A stretch of DNA of 64,000 nucleotides from Megaustenia siamemsis (lineage: Eukaryota > Mollusca > Gastropoda > Stylommatophora > Ariophantidae). Positions 24,061 to 36,239 of this stretch are shown piece after piece. Within the stretch, counting starts at the first letter, position 1. Each line of letters opens with the position of its first letter. The position numbers and the translations under genes are program-made. The notes beneath the pieces were generated by a model. It saw nothing but the letters and a program-made list of their open reading frames with translations. It made no database searches and was not told where the DNA came from. The stretch is taken from NCBI GenBank assembly GCA_032433765.1, contig JAVIAB010000073.1, forward strand, positions 60,175,552 to 60,239,551, in the 5' to 3' direction.

Positions 24061-24619
24061 CAGAAGCGCCTACGTCCTGCGGTTGCAATAGCAGGGTCGG
24101 CGCACCATCAGCTGACCAAGACATAGCAGTTCTACCTTCTCGTGGTCTCCCCTGGAAACATTCTGCGTCAAACCAGACTGGCTAACAGAAGCTATGATCT
24201 CCGTGTTCCCTGTAGGTGGTGGCTGTTACTAATATAGAGGACCCAGTATTGCAGTACCTCTGGGCTGGACTAGTAGTTTCCCAGCATAACCTGGGAAAGA
24301 CGAACTCCAACCTCTCCAGTAAGAGCCGGTAATGTCAAGAAAGCCATTACGACCCGCCACATCTTATGAGTCAAAGGGTGACCTGCCCGCATCAACTCGT
24401 GGCAATCCGTCAACAACAACAACCTTCTGTTGACGGATGAAGAAGTAAAAAAAATAGCTTTCAACCAAACACAGAAGTAGAATTGCAAAAAGAAAATGTA
24501 ATAATCGAACGTTTTGTGTTAATAATGGCTTTACATTCGTGGACCAATTTGTATGTCGCTACCTGCGATGGGGTTAGGAGAATGTTGACGATCATTGCGT
24601 CCTCTTTTTCGCGTTCACA
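24061..24619. other. No recognisable feature
   Basis: Relatively GC-balanced sequence with no gene that I recognise. It may be the rest of an R3-type element, but I could not match it elsewhere in the window. Confidence 0.35.
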
Positions 24620-24900
24620 CGACGACTACTAAAGAAACGAATCTGCCCTTAAAAAGACGTTAAGTGGGCATAGATGCGTTGTTTTGTGGTTTGTAGCAGA
24701 ATTGCGGCATCTCTTTTCTAGGTTCAGAACATCCGACTTCATCATGGCGTTTTATAGAACTGTGTTGTCTTCCTTCTCGAACCTTATTCACTTGGCCAGA
24801 CTGGTTAGACTGTTTGTAAGGGCACCACGAAGAGATGGAGTAGGACTTGGACAGTGCTAGTCATCGAGTCTGGCATAAACAGTCAGCTATGAGTCGCTGA
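24620..24900 (-). mobile_element. Dispersed repeat R3, inverted copy
   Basis: AGACGTTAAGTGGGCATAGA, TTTGTGGTTTGTAGCAGAAT, AACATCCGACTTCATCATGG and CACTTGGCCAGACTGG align in order with the reverse complement of 45600-45880. Confidence 0.7.
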
Positions 24901-25009
24901 ACGCTTTCACCTTTGATGCTGACATGTGCCTTTGTCTCCATTTAGATGGTAACGCCTAGTGAAAATACTAAAAAGAGGATCTAGTTCCTTTATTAGTGAG
25001 CATTAGTGA

Positions 25010-26622
25010 AGAAATTAGAAAGGGGAACTGAAACCATAAAACAGACAGAAACGGAAACTAAAACCATAAAACAGACAGAAACGGGAACTGAAGCCATAAA
25101 ACAGACAGAAACGGGAACCGAAGCCATAAAACAGACAGAAACGGGAACTGAAACCATAAAACAGACAGAAACGGGAACTGAAACCATAAAACAGACAGAA
25201 ACGGAAACTGAAGCCATAAAACAGACAGAAACGGGAACTGAAGCCATAAAACAGACAGAAACGAGAACTCAAACCATAAAACAGACTGAAACGGGAACTG
25301 AAGCCATAAAACAGACAGAAACGGGAACTGAAACCCTACAACAGACAGAAACGGGAACTGAAGCCATAAAACAGACAGAAACGGGAACTGAAATCATAAA
25401 ACAGACAGAAACGGGAACTGAAACCATAAAACAGACAGAAACGGGAACCGAAGCCATAAAACAGACAGTAACGGGAACTGAAACCATAAAACAGACAGAA
25501 ACGGGAACTGAAACCATAAAACAGATATAAACGGAAACTGACACAATAAAACAGACAGAAACTGGGAACTTAAACCATAAAACAGATATAAACGGGAACT
25601 GACACAATAAAACAGACAGAAACTGGGAACTTAAACCATAAAACAGACAGAAACGGGAACTGAAACCATAAAACAGACAGAAACGGGAACTGAAACCATA
25701 AAACAGACAGAAACGGGAACTGAAACCATAAAACAGACAGAAACGGGAACTGAAGCCATAAAACAGACAGAAACGGGAACTGAAGCCATAAAACAGACAG
25801 AAACGGGAACTGAAGCCATAAAACAGACAGTAACGGGAACTGAAACCATAAAACAGACAGAAACGGAAACTGAAACCATAAAACAGATATAAACGGAAAC
25901 TGACACAATAAAACAGACAGAAACTGGGAACTTAAACCATAAAACAGATATAAACGGGAACTGACACAATAAAACAGACAGAAACTGGGAACTTAAACCA
26001 TAAAACAGACAGAAACGGGAACTGAAACCATAAAACAGACAGAAACGGGAACTGAAACCATAAAACAGACAGTAATAGGAACTTAAGCCATAAAGCAGAC
26101 AGAAACTGGGAACTTAAACCATAAAACAGATATAAACGGAAACTGACACAATAAAACAGACAGAAACTGGGAACTTAAACCATAAAACAGATATAAACGG
26201 AAACTGACACAATAAAACAGACAGAAACTGGGAACTTAAACCATAAAACAGATATAAACGGAAACTGACACAATAAAACAGACAGAAACTGGGAACTTAA
26301 ACCATAAAACAGACAGAAACGGGAACTGAAACAATAAAACAGACAGAAACTGGGAACTTAAACCATAAAACAGATATAAACGGAAACTGAAACAATAAAA
26401 CAGACAGAAATGGGAACTGAAGCCATCAAACAAACAGAAACGGGAACTGAAACATCAAACAGACAGAAATGGGAACTGAAACATCAAACAAGCAGAAACG
26501 GGAACTGAAACAATAAAACAGACAGAAATGGCAACTGAAACATCAAACAGACAGAAATGGGAACTGAAACATCAAACAGACAGAAACGGGAACTGAAACC
26601 ATCAAACAGACAGAAACTTCAT
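25010..26622. repeat. 30-bp array, about 53 units
   Basis: The unit core is GGGAACTGAAACCATAAAAC followed by AGACAGAAAC. The period is exactly ten codons in the first 520 bp, giving a spurious repeating peptide (GTETIKQTET). Later units include 31-bp variants and a TATAAACGG variant, and multi-unit blocks repeat (for example the pattern near 25520-25640 recurs near 25880-26000). I treat this as a satellite, not a gene. Confidence 0.95.
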
Positions 26623-27324
26623 AATAGAATCCAGCATATCGGTCTTATGACCACAAACGAAGAATAATTAGAAACAAAATTAGAAGAAAACGATGAGGAC
26701 AAATTACTTGAAGACGTTTTGTGAATTAAGTGAGAGGAACAGCAATATGGGTTGGTCAGAGTATATGTTAGAGCATAAATCATGTGTAGATTTATCTTTA
26801 AGGCGTGTAGTCTGTGTGTTCAGTGGGCGTAGCCAAATTTGATGTACTTTATACCATCTGTGCACGCAATTGTTTGTTAATAGTTAACATACTTATATCT
26901 AGGCCCTATTCTACTTCTTCTCTCTCTCTGCAAGGAATCAACAAAACATTATGTGCTAGACATGACTTTTTGACTAGGGTTACCAGATTCTTCTATAAAT
27001 CCACATTTCTAAGGCTTCAATTTTCTGTTCTGTTTTCTTGTCTAATGTCCTTGCTTCTGCACCTTGCAGGAATGTGACTGGGAAGAAACAAAACGTTTTT
27101 TTAAATTAGTAATTATCACGTTTTTTTCCAGATCAAGTATTTAAAATAAACACCACATTGTCAAATCGTGGTTTATTTTTCGAACAAATCCTTCTTTGTC
27201 ATATCCTACAACTTACACACTTTAACCCCACGACTGTCTTCTTTTGTTCGGGCCAAGCTTGGAGTGGGCTGACGGGAGATTACACCGGGAGCAAACTCTA
27301 CAGAGGAAAGATTTTAGCAGAAAA
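26623..27324. other. No recognisable feature
   Basis: AT-rich sequence; I see no domain-bearing frame. Confidence 0.4.
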
Positions 27325-27535
27325 AACAATTGTAGTAATACACACACAATTGTGGTTGAGAGCGCAACTTTTGCCGCACAGTTGTAGTAATACACACACA
27401 ATTGTGGTTGAGATCGCAACTTTTGCCGCACAATTGTAGTAATACACACACAATTGTGGTTGAGAGCGCAACTTTTGCCGCACAATTGTAGTAATACACA
27501 CACAATTGTGGTTGAGAGCGCAACTTTTGCCGCAA
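27325..27535. repeat. 52-bp minisatellite, about 4 copies
   Basis: CACACAATTGTGGTTGAGAG recurs every 52 bp (reference points 27358 and 27410). The unit contains a CAATTG palindrome and TTTTGCCGCA. Confidence 0.93.
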
Positions 27536-27703
27536 CCCGGATGCTGGCAAGCTACGCGCTGCTTCAACAGCAACGTCATTTCTGCAATGTGCCATGAACT
27601 TGGCTGTCCGGCTCAGGGTACAGGAAGTCTGAGTAGACACACTGTGCTAACTTTGTTTCCACTATTCTCCACCAATTTGACATTAGCTTTGTTTTGCCTC
27701 TGT

Positions 27704-27728
27704 TAAGAAAGAAAGAAAGAAAGAATGA

Positions 27729-27780
<52 letters not shown>

Positions 27781-27930
27781 AGGAATTAAAAAATAGGGAA
27801 AGAAAAAGAAATAAATAAATAAAGAAATAAGGAATTAAAAAAGAGGGAAAGAAAAAGAAAGAAAGAAAAATAGAAATAAAACATGCAAACAAAGAAAGAA
27901 AACAAGCAAAGAAAGAAAGAAAGATCTAAG
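27704..27930. repeat. (GAAA)n microsatellite
   Basis: A long GAAA tract with interruptions, purine-only over most of its length. Confidence 0.96.
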
Positions 27931-28114
27931 AGTAAAAGTTCTACTATGGTACAGAGTTTTCAGAACAGATAGAGAAATGCACGAACATAATGGCACTACA
28001 GACAAGACAGAAAGAAAGTACTGTTATTTCAAGATGGCAACACAAAGAAGGCACTGAAAACATTCATGCCAAGTAACGCTGCTGTTGAAACTGATTGCCT
28101 CTGGAGAATTTAGA

Positions 28115-28339
28115 GGGAAACAGTTCTTCAAACGTTCAGTGTTGTATCAAGACCAACCAGGGAAACAGTTCTTCAAACGTTCAGTGTTGTATCAAGACCA
28201 ACCAGGGAAACAGTTCTTCAAACGTTCAGTGTTGTATCAAGACCAACCAGGGAAACAGTTCTTCAAACGTTCAGTGTTGTATCAAGACCAACCAGGGAAA
28301 CAGTTCTTCAAACGTTCAGTGTTGTATCAAGACCAACCA
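28115..28339. repeat. 45-bp minisatellite, 5 nearly identical copies
   Basis: GGGAAACAGTTCTTCAAACG recurs exactly every 45 bp from 28115. The copies look identical, pointing to recent expansion. The 15-codon period keeps frames open. Confidence 0.96.
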
Positions 28340-28464
28340 AAAAATCAACTAAGAAAAAAAAACCAATGCACACATTAGGAATGTTGTTAGAGGTGTGGCT
28401 TATTGTCCCCGTTCTCAGAAATATGTCTGTAACAAGAATTAAGAGAGAAGACAATTTCCTACAG

Positions 28465-28545
28465 CTAATGTATGTGTGTGTGTGTGTGTGTGTTTGTATG
28501 TGTATGTATGTGTGTGTATTTGTGTATGTGTGTGTGTATTATGCG
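28465..28545. repeat. (GT)n microsatellite
   Basis: GT dinucleotides with scattered TATGT interruptions. Confidence 0.93.
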
Positions 28546-28869
28546 CACGCACGTATACACACATTTTTAATAATTAAAACTTTCTATGCTCGTCCTTCTG
28601 TCCTTCATTACCTTCATTGAGTCTAGTCTGCTGCAGACAGGAAACGTGTAACTCTAATAATGTGCATAATTGGCCCCAGATTTGCATTAGCTGTTTCTGC
28701 ATTATCCTTGCACATTTTTTGGGTCATATTTCAGAAGATTACAGAAGAAATAAATGATTTGCTGATTATTTCTCCCAGCTTCATAAATCAATCTTAATTA
28801 TTCTTTATCTCCAAAGAGCATGGTTTTTGTGCATCCTTCTTCTTCTCCTTTTTCTTCTTCTCTTCTTCT

Positions 28870-29237
28870 TCTCTCATCTCATATCCCTGGTGTCGTTGAG
28901 GCGCCACTGACAGACTTCGTTCACATTCTCCATTTCGCTCTATCTTTGTAGTCATTCTTTGGAACTCTACGATGTTGCGTTCTGTCCATTCCTTGATGTT
29001 ATCTTCCCGACATTTTCTCTGTCTGCCTATCCTTTTTCCTCCATTCATAGCACCGTGTAGAATGACCCCTGTCAGGTCAGATGTTCGAGATGCTTGGCTA
29101 AACCATTTTACATTGCGTTTCTTCACATTAATCAAAATATCATAGTGTACTCCGATTGTTTTCTGCATTTTTGTTTTTGACATTTTTATCTGCGATGCTA
29201 AGTAACAGACACCCAAAACCTTACATGTCATCTCCAT
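28870..29237 (-). mobile_element. LINE C-terminal remnant
   Basis: The minus strand is open through VKKRNVKWFSQASRTSDL, GGKRIGRQRKCREDNIKEWT and SVAPQRHQGYE. This matches the conserved tail of a LINE polyprotein, and a second member of the same type lies at 33165-33560. Truncated; no catalytic core. Confidence 0.7.
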
Positions 29238-29418
29238 GAATGTTGTTCTTTAGTTCTGTTCTTCTGTGTCAGAGTCCTTGTTTTGCAAGAATATTTAAAA
29301 AAGTGATATAGCAATGATACATCAGCCTGATTTTAGAGCTAAGAATGTTGTTCTTTCCTATTTTAGCCTCGCAGTTTGCGCTGTTCGAGTCAATATTTTT
29401 GATTTTGTACCTTCATCT

Positions 29419-29965
29419 CTGACAAGAGCGGGTGACAGAATAGATAACTGACAAGAGCGGGTGCAGAATAGATAACTGACAAGAGCGGGTGACAGAATAG
29501 ATAACTGACAAGAGCGGGTGCAGAATAGATAACTGACAAGAGCGGGTGGCAGAATAGACAACTGACAAGAGCGGGTGACAGAATAGATAACTGACAAGAG
29601 GGGGTGACAGAACAGATAACTGACAAGAGGGGGTGGCAGAATAGATAACTGACAAGAGCGGGTGACAGAATAGATTACTGACAAGAGGGGGTGACAGAAT
29701 AGATAACTGACAAGAGGGGGTGACAGAATAGACAACTGACAAGAGCGGGTGGCAGAATAGACAACTGACAAGAGCGGGTGGCAGAATAGATAACTGACAA
29801 GAGCGGGTGGCAGAATAGATAACTGACAAGAGCGGGTGGCAGAATAGACAACTGACAAGAGCGGGTGGCAGAATAGATAACTGACAAGAGCGGGTGGCAG
29901 AATAGATAACTGACAAGAGCGGGTGGCAGAATAGATAACTGACAAGAGCGGGTGGCAGAATAGAT
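29419..29965. repeat. 29-bp array of an A-box-like segment, 19 copies
   Basis: I count 19 copies of GACAAGAGCGGGTGGCAGAA plus TAGATAACT (28-29 bp). Ten copies contain TGGCAGAATAG or a close variant, which fits the Pol III A-box pattern TRGYNNARNNG; seven have TGACAG and two have lost a base. The array runs without a break into the tRNA-like sequence at 29941-30020, whose 5' part is the last unit. Confidence 0.93.
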
Positions 29966-30020
29966 AACTTGTCTGACTCCAAACCAGGAGAACGCGGGTT
30001 CGAATCCCTGTAGAGTCAGC
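29941..30020 (+). other. tRNA-like sequence (Trp-like anticodon arm), possible SINE head
   Basis: TGGCAGAATAG (A box), TCTGACTCCAAACCAGG (anticodon arm with a CCA anticodon) and GGGTTCGAATCCC (B box) occur in tRNA order, ending in AGAGTCA. The acceptor and T stems pair poorly, so I read it as a tRNA-derived remnant and not a working tRNA gene. Confidence 0.55.
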
Positions 30021-30510
30021 AGTTGTTTTTTTTTCTATTGGAGTGAAATTAAAAACTGACACACAAACACGTCTCGGCGACTACACCAGTCATGTGCCCT
30101 TTATTCTCCTCTCATAGAATTCCCTCCGGCAGACCTTAGTAAAGGGAAAAGGCCTTAAAGATAATCTTTCTCTTTTTCCCCTTTTCCTCACTGACAACTG
30201 ATACCAACTATTTAAATGTGTCAACTATTTCTAGTTTTCATCCCTTTAGCTTTTTTTTTTTTTTTTTTTTACTTTTGCAACAGTTCTCCTAGGTCTATAT
30301 GTCATCATTTTGTTAACATTAGTAACTATGCCATATGACACATCCTAGTTTAGCGAGATATATATGTTTCTTTCTTTGGCAACAGTTCAACAAATCATTC
30401 AGTAGTCAGTATGATCTATGACGGTTCACACAGCAACAGCAATAAACATGCCTGTGGTTATATTTAGCAGAGTGCCCAGATCTTGCACACATTAATTATG
30501 TATATTGAGT
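30021..30510. other. No recognisable feature
   Basis: Contains a poly(T) run near 30251-30270; otherwise nothing recognised. Confidence 0.4.
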
Positions 30511-30512
30511 AT

Positions 30513-32308
30513 CAGATCTTGTTGATTGTTTCTGTGTCAGTTCTTGTTGATTGTTTCTATGTCAGTTCTTGTTGATTGTTTCTGTATCAGATCTTGTTGA
30601 TTGTTTCTCTATCAGATCTTGTTGATTGTTTCTGTGTCAGTTCTTGTTGATTGTTTCTGTGTCAGATCTTGTTGATTGTTTCTGTGTCAGTTCTTGTTGA
30701 TTGTTTCTGTATCAGATCTTGTTGATTGTTTCTGTGTCAGTTCTTGTTGATTGTTTCTATGTCAGTTCTTGTTGATTATTTCTATGTCAGTTCTTGTTGA
30801 TTGTTTCTGTATCAGTTCTTGCTGATTGTTTCTATGTCAGTTCTTGTTGATTGTTTCTGTATCAGATCTTGTTGATTGTTTCTGTGTCAGTTCTTGTTGA
30901 TTGTTTCTATGTCAGTTCTTGTTGATTATTTCTATGTCAGTTCTTGTTGATTGTTTCTGTGTCAGTTCTTGTTGATTGCTTCTATGTCAGTTCTTGTTGA
31001 TTATTTCTATGTCAGTTCTTGTTGATTGTTTCTCTATCAGATCTTGCTGATCGTTTCTGTGTCAGTTCTTGTTGATTGTCTCTATGTCAGTTCTTGTTGA
31101 TTGTTTCTATGTCAGTTCTTGTTGATTGTTTCTATGTCAGTTCTTGTTGATTGTTTCTGTGTCAGTTCTTGTTGATTGTTTCTGTGTCAGTTCTTGTTGA
31201 TTGTTTCTCTATCAGATCTTGCTGATCGTTTCTGTGTCAGTTCTTGTTGATTGTTTCTATGTCAGTTCTTGTTGATTGTTTCTGTGTCAGTTCTTGTTGA
31301 TTGTTTCTATGTCAGTTCTTATTGATTGTTTCTATGTCAGATCTTGTTGATTGTTTCTGTGTCAGTTCTTGTTGATTGTTTCTCTATCAGATCTTGCTGA
31401 TCGTTTCTGTGTCAGTTCTTGTTGATTGTTTCTATGTCAGTTCTTGTTGATTGTTTCTGTGTCAGTTCTTGTTGATTGTTTCTGTGTCAGTTCTTATTGA
31501 TTGTTTCTATGTCAGATCTTGTTGATTGTTTCTGTGTCAGTTCTTGTTGATTGTTTCTGTGTCAGTTCTTGTTGATTGTTTCTGTGTCAGTTATTGTTGA
31601 TTGTTTCTGTGTCAGTTCTTGTTGATTGTTTCTGTGTCAGTTCTTGTTGATTGTTTCTGTGTCAGTTCTTGTTGATTGTTTCTGTATCAGATCTTGTTGA
31701 TTGTTTCTGTGTCAGTTCTTGTTGATTGTTTCTGAGTCAGTTCTTGTTGATTGTTTCTGTATCAGTTCTTGTTGATTGTTTCTGTATCAGTTCTTTTTGA
31801 TTGTTTCTGTGTCAGTTCTTGCTGATTGTTTCTGTGTCAGTTCTTGCTGATTGTTTCTGTATCAGTTCTTGTTGATTGTTTCTGTATCAGTTCTTTTTGA
31901 TTGTTTCTTTGTCAGTTCTTGCTGATTGTTTTTGTGTCAGTTCTTGCTGATTGTTTCTGTGTCAGTTCTTGTTGATTGTTTCTGTATCAGTTCTTGCTGA
32001 TTGTTTCTGTGTCAGTTCTTGTTGATTGTTTCTGTGTCAGTTCTTGTTGATTGTTTCTGTGTCAGTTCTTGCTGATTGTTTCTGTATCAGTTCTTGCTGA
32101 TTGTTTCTGTGTCAGTTGTTGTTGATTGTTTCTGTATCAGTTCTTTTTGATTGTTTCTGTGTCAGTTCTTGTTGATTGTTTCTGTATCAGTTCTTGCTGA
32201 TTGTTTCTGTATCAGTTCTTGCTGATTGTTTCTGTATCAGTTCTTTTTGATTGTTTCTGTGTCAGTTCTTGTTGATTGTTTCTGTATCAGTTCTTGATGA
32301 TTGTCTGC
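30513..32308. repeat. 25-bp array, about 72 units
   Basis: TTCTTGTTGATTGTTTCTGT plus GTCAG repeats every 25 bp (30541, 30566, 30591). Units mix ATC/TTC, GTA/GTG/CTA and TGT/TGC variants. Variant blocks recur in runs, as expected from unequal exchange. Confidence 0.96.
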
Positions 32309-33164
32309 GACTTCTCTGTGTACACATTACCTATCCAATTCCATCATCCAACAATAACTTATGTCATGATGTCCACCAACACTGATCACACTAACTAGTG
32401 TTTCCTTAAATAGAATCATTTTGTAAGTTAAATTATATATATTTCTTTTTTTTTTACTAAAGTTAAATGTGCACTTTACGTATAATTCAAAGATAGAAAA
32501 ATATGTATTTCATTTTGCGTTAAAAACTTCCTATTTCAAAACCATCATCACTGGAGAAAAAAACTTAACCTGCGTTTTCTGGTTAACTGAACTGAAGACA
32601 AATAAAAAAAAAAAAAAAAAACGAAAATTGATCTTCAGTTACATGAAGAAAACTCTCCTCAGAAATTGAATTAACAACTGAATGGGAGGAAAGCTTGCAA
32701 AAACCGTGGATCAAATCGAGATAATTCATGACGCAACAAGTGAAGAGTTTGTGAAGGATATTGAGGGTGATCCTTTTTGAAATACGTAACAGATTGAGGG
32801 TTTCGAAATCTACAGCACACAGAATTCTATGGAGTTCTCTCGGGCGCATGAAGCTTCTATACAAGCTGTGGTAGACATTTAAATAAAGTTGACAATTAAG
32901 CCAGTAAAGAGAGTAGGCTTCAAACATGTGGTTAAGAAAATGTCTCTAAAATATGAGAAACGCGTTCATGAAAGAATAGTTAGAGCCTGTACAAATAAAC
33001 AGATTGTTGCTCCTTTGATTGCAGGTATAAACGTATGTCTTCGTCTATCTTGCTATTTGTTTCAGTAAATATAGTCTCTATGAAATGTGTAATGTCTTAA
33101 TGTGCTTGTCATCTGAGTTGTCTCCCTTTTTGGCTTTCAGAATCGTTCTTTCCTTCTTCATTCC
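32309..33164. other. No gene recognised
   Basis: Includes an A-run at about 32607-32623. A 114-codon minus-strand frame (32583-32927) has no recognisable domain. Confidence 0.35.
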
Positions 33165-33560
33165 GTGTCTCTAGACAGCGTTGCGGTACCACTGACAGGC
33201 ATAGTCAGTTTTCTCTATTTACATATATATCTGCAATCATACTTTGCGACTGCTTGAAGTCGGGTCAAGTCCATATTTTTATGTTTTCTATATTCGAGTC
33301 GCTTACATTATCTACGTCCCCTCCTTTTTCACACTTCCTTGCGGTCTTTGTCAAGCAAGATGATTGAGATATGTAGCCAAACCACTTCATTTTGACTTTC
33401 TTTACAATAGTCACAAGACCATCCTATACTTCGATTGATTGCTGTATCGTTTTATGAATTTTTCTTTTCATTTGTAATACGACCTAAGTAAGACATGCTC
33501 ATAACCTTTACATAATATTTCAGCCCCATAGCTTGTATTTTCTTCTGTAGTGCAGATGTA
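33165..33560 (-). mobile_element. LINE C-terminal remnant
   Basis: The minus strand reads KKVKMKWFGYISQSSCLTKT and, near the end, LSVVPQRCLETRN, matching the order of motifs in 28870-29237. It contains stops and frameshifts. Confidence 0.6.
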
Positions 33561-33597
33561 ATGGTCCAAGTTCCAATGAAGCTAATTGTGAGTAGAA

Positions 33598-33904
33598 ATG
33601 AAAAAAATATAGAATAAAACGGAACAGTTAAAGCTTCACGTTACAAGAGGATAGCCCAAATCAGACCGACGTTTCGGCTCAATAGGACTTCAGCAGGAAC
33701 AAACATACAACAAACAAACAAATATGTAATTAAAATGAAAAATAATTTAAAATATAATTATTTCAAACGAGAAGAAGAATTTGTAAAATTTTCTCTTCGT
33801 GTAATCTGTTTTAATTAGTTCTCTGTATTCTTTTCTCTTTCTGTGATCTTTTGTTTCTATTAGTTCTTTGTATTATCTTTAAATGATTTGTTTCTTTCTG
33901 TTGT
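33598..33904 (-). mobile_element. Dispersed element with CCGAAACGTC core, copy 2
   Basis: Minus-strand GTTCCTGCTGAAGTCCTATT then GAGCCGAAACGTCGG (core 33671-33696), followed by ACGTGAAGCTTTAACTG. It abuts the broken end of transposon copy A, so it probably inserted there. The right limit near 33904 is inferred from where homology between transposon copies A and B resumes. Confidence 0.6.
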
Positions 33905-35145
33905 CAGTACTCGTATTTCACCCGGAGCACATGTGCAGCACTGAATATCTATTCTTGAAAGGGATTCAACATGAAATTCAACATCACACATTTTTAATGT
34001 TCTGTTCCCTTTCTGTTCTGCAACTTATCCGTTAATTTTAGCCAACACAAGCTCGATCGGATTGAGGTGCACGTAATATGCAGGGAGTCGCAGAGAAGTG
34101 TGGCCGTATTTGTCAATAATTCTGTCAATATGACACACCTTTTTCTTATTTGTATTCCTCACAAGCAGCAACAACTCGGGTTTTAAATATGTCGTCGAAT
34201 TTGACATTTTCCTTAGCAAGTATGTCCTAATTTGATCGTTTGTATTTGATGCAGTTGCTACTTTGTCTCCCGCTGACACATCATTGTGATAAGATGCATT
34301 ATCCATTACTAAGCATGAAGGTCTATCCAGGATTGGAAGAAGATCGTTCTCCATTTAGTGCCTGAAGATGCCTCTATTCATGTCTGTGTGGTAGTCCCTA
34401 CCGTCGATACTTTTTGACGGAACATAAGTCCAGCGTTAAGGACAAGGCCATTTTCACTGCTACCAGCATGAGGTGGTATGATCTTCTGGCCCTTGCTGCT
34501 GGGAATTGTTTTTTCCTGTTCACCGTCTACTGATTGCCATTCTTTAGCATAGGTGTGGTAAGCTTTGACCCAGGTTTCACGAAAGTGCCAATGTCGTAAA
34601 ACGGTGACCTTCTGCATAGTTATAGATTTGCAATTCAAACTCCTTAAGACGATGATATAAATGTCAGATTTTAGAAACCAACATTATATCATAATCACTT
34701 CACAATAATAAGTGGATACGCCTTTAGCACGAATAATCGCCGCATTTTAACGCTACTTGTTTACCGGTTTCAACTGAAAGTCGAATTGGTGCACGGGAAA
34801 ATCAAACATTTATATCTCTTCGGCCAATTTCAACATGAAAACAAAGCTATATCTAGAACAACATGACTGAGAACCGTAGATCTGCTAAAATTCTGTCAAA
34901 TTGCGAGAAATTGATTTTCACATAGCCTAAAGAAGAAAATCTTGCAAGCTAGATCAAATGCCTAAGAGTAAAAAATATATCCTAAAGAAGAAAATCTTGC
35001 AAGCTAGATCAAATGCCTAAGAGTAAAAAATATGTAAATAATGTCATAGGTAATCTAAGTCTGCATGCACAAAATCACTGCAATCAAACATATAGTTTTC
35101 ACGCAAATCGAAATTAAATATATTCATGAATTTATGAACGGACTA
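33905..35145 (-). mobile_element. Sailor-like DNA transposon, copy A, partial
   Basis: The minus strand encodes DDE-transposase blocks: CLVMDNASYHND, YLKPELLLLVRNTNKKK, SLRLPAYYVHLNPIELV, and separately ETWVKAYHTYAKEWQSVDGE and SSKGQKIIPPHAGSSENG. The start codon equivalent reads AGG (RSLNCKSITMQ), and about 100 residues are missing after the N-terminus. The outer end GAACGGACTA at 35136-35145 followed by TA matches copy B. The other inverted repeat is absent. A 53-bp direct duplication lies at about 34926-35033. Confidence 0.85.
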
Positions 35146-35164
35146 TACACAAACTAGCAGCAAA

Positions 35165-35468
35165 TCGTCGATCGTGGAGAACTATGACTTCTGTGATCGT
35201 GGAGAACTATGACTTCTGTGATCGTGGAGAACTATGACTTCAGTGATCGTGGAGAACTATGACTTCTGTGATCGTGGAGAACTATGACTTCTGTGATCGT
35301 GGAGAACTATGACTTCTGCGATCGTGGAGAACTATGACTTCAGTGATAGTGGAGAACTATGACTTCTGTGATCGTGGAGATCTATGACTTCAGTGATCGT
35401 GGAGAACTATGACTTCTGTGATCGTGGAGAACTATGACTTCTGCGATCGTGGAGAACTATGACTTCTG
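35165..35468. repeat. 25-bp minisatellite, 12 copies
   Basis: GATCGTGGAGAACTATGACT plus TCTGT repeats every 25 bp immediately beyond transposon copy A. Copies are very similar. The sequence is unrelated to the other 25-bp array at 30513-32308. Confidence 0.95.
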
Positions 35469-35559
35469 ACCTAAGTGCCATCTTCGGCCCGTCAGCAAAA
35501 TGAATTGAATGAATGAATGATTGATTGATTGTTAGATAATTCTAACGACCTGGACGAGG

Positions 35560-36239
35560 ATCACGCGATAAAGTGATCACGAGAGGCAACAGATTGTTTG
35601 TGGTAATACTTCCGACCGTGATTGAGTAATTAGATATTCGCAACATCTCTGGGTAATTAGAGAATCTTTGCACATTTTACCGTGTCTGGGCAATTTGACA
35701 TTTTTAGCTTATTTTACGGTGTCTAGATTATTTGATTTCTTGTATATCTTACTTTGCCTAGGTTATTCCACATACTTAGCATCTCTTTTCGTGTTAACAT
35801 TTAAAAAAAATTATATATATATATATTTATATATCTAGCATATCCAGCTATGTCTAGGTTTTTCATTATATGTAGCATCTCTCACCGTGTTCTTGTAATT
35901 AGAGATTCTTAATACCCCGATTAGTGTTTGGGTAATTATATATTTTTAAGCGTTTCTAAACATATGTCGGTAAATATATATTTCTAGCATATATTATCGT
36001 GTTTGTGTAAGTAGATATTCTTAGCATCTCTTACTGTGGCTGAGTAGAAGCATATCATATTTCTGAGCGGAAATAGAAATGTATTCATGCATTAAATTAT
36101 TTGTCTTTTCAATTAAATATTTGAATACTCAATAGAGCGGATATGGATAATCATACTCTCATAAGGTCTCTTCCCTTGATTGCGCTATTACAGATACAAT
36201 TTACTTCAGGTTGATGTGGATAATTAAATATGCGAGTAT
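35560..36239. repeat. Decayed left edge of the 36-44 kb satellite
   Basis: Diverged units with words such as ACCGTGTCTGGGCAATTTGA and TGTCTAGGTTTTTCATTATA occur at irregular spacing and merge into the homogeneous array at about 36240. Confidence 0.75.

Noticed and set aside
25006..25530. 174-codon frame with a ten-residue repeat (GTETIKQTET)
   Set aside because: The unit is a 30-bp satellite that continues to 26622 with frame-breaking 31-bp units. Both strands are open, and there is no gene context.
29358..30062. 234-codon minus-strand frame of CHPLLSVIYSATRS-type repeats
   Set aside because: It is the translation of the 29-bp A-box array. Several frames are open at once because stop codons are absent from the unit.
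30513..32308. CRISPR-like array of 25-bp units
   Set aside because: Units are directly adjacent with no unique spacers. This is a minisatellite in a eukaryotic sequence.
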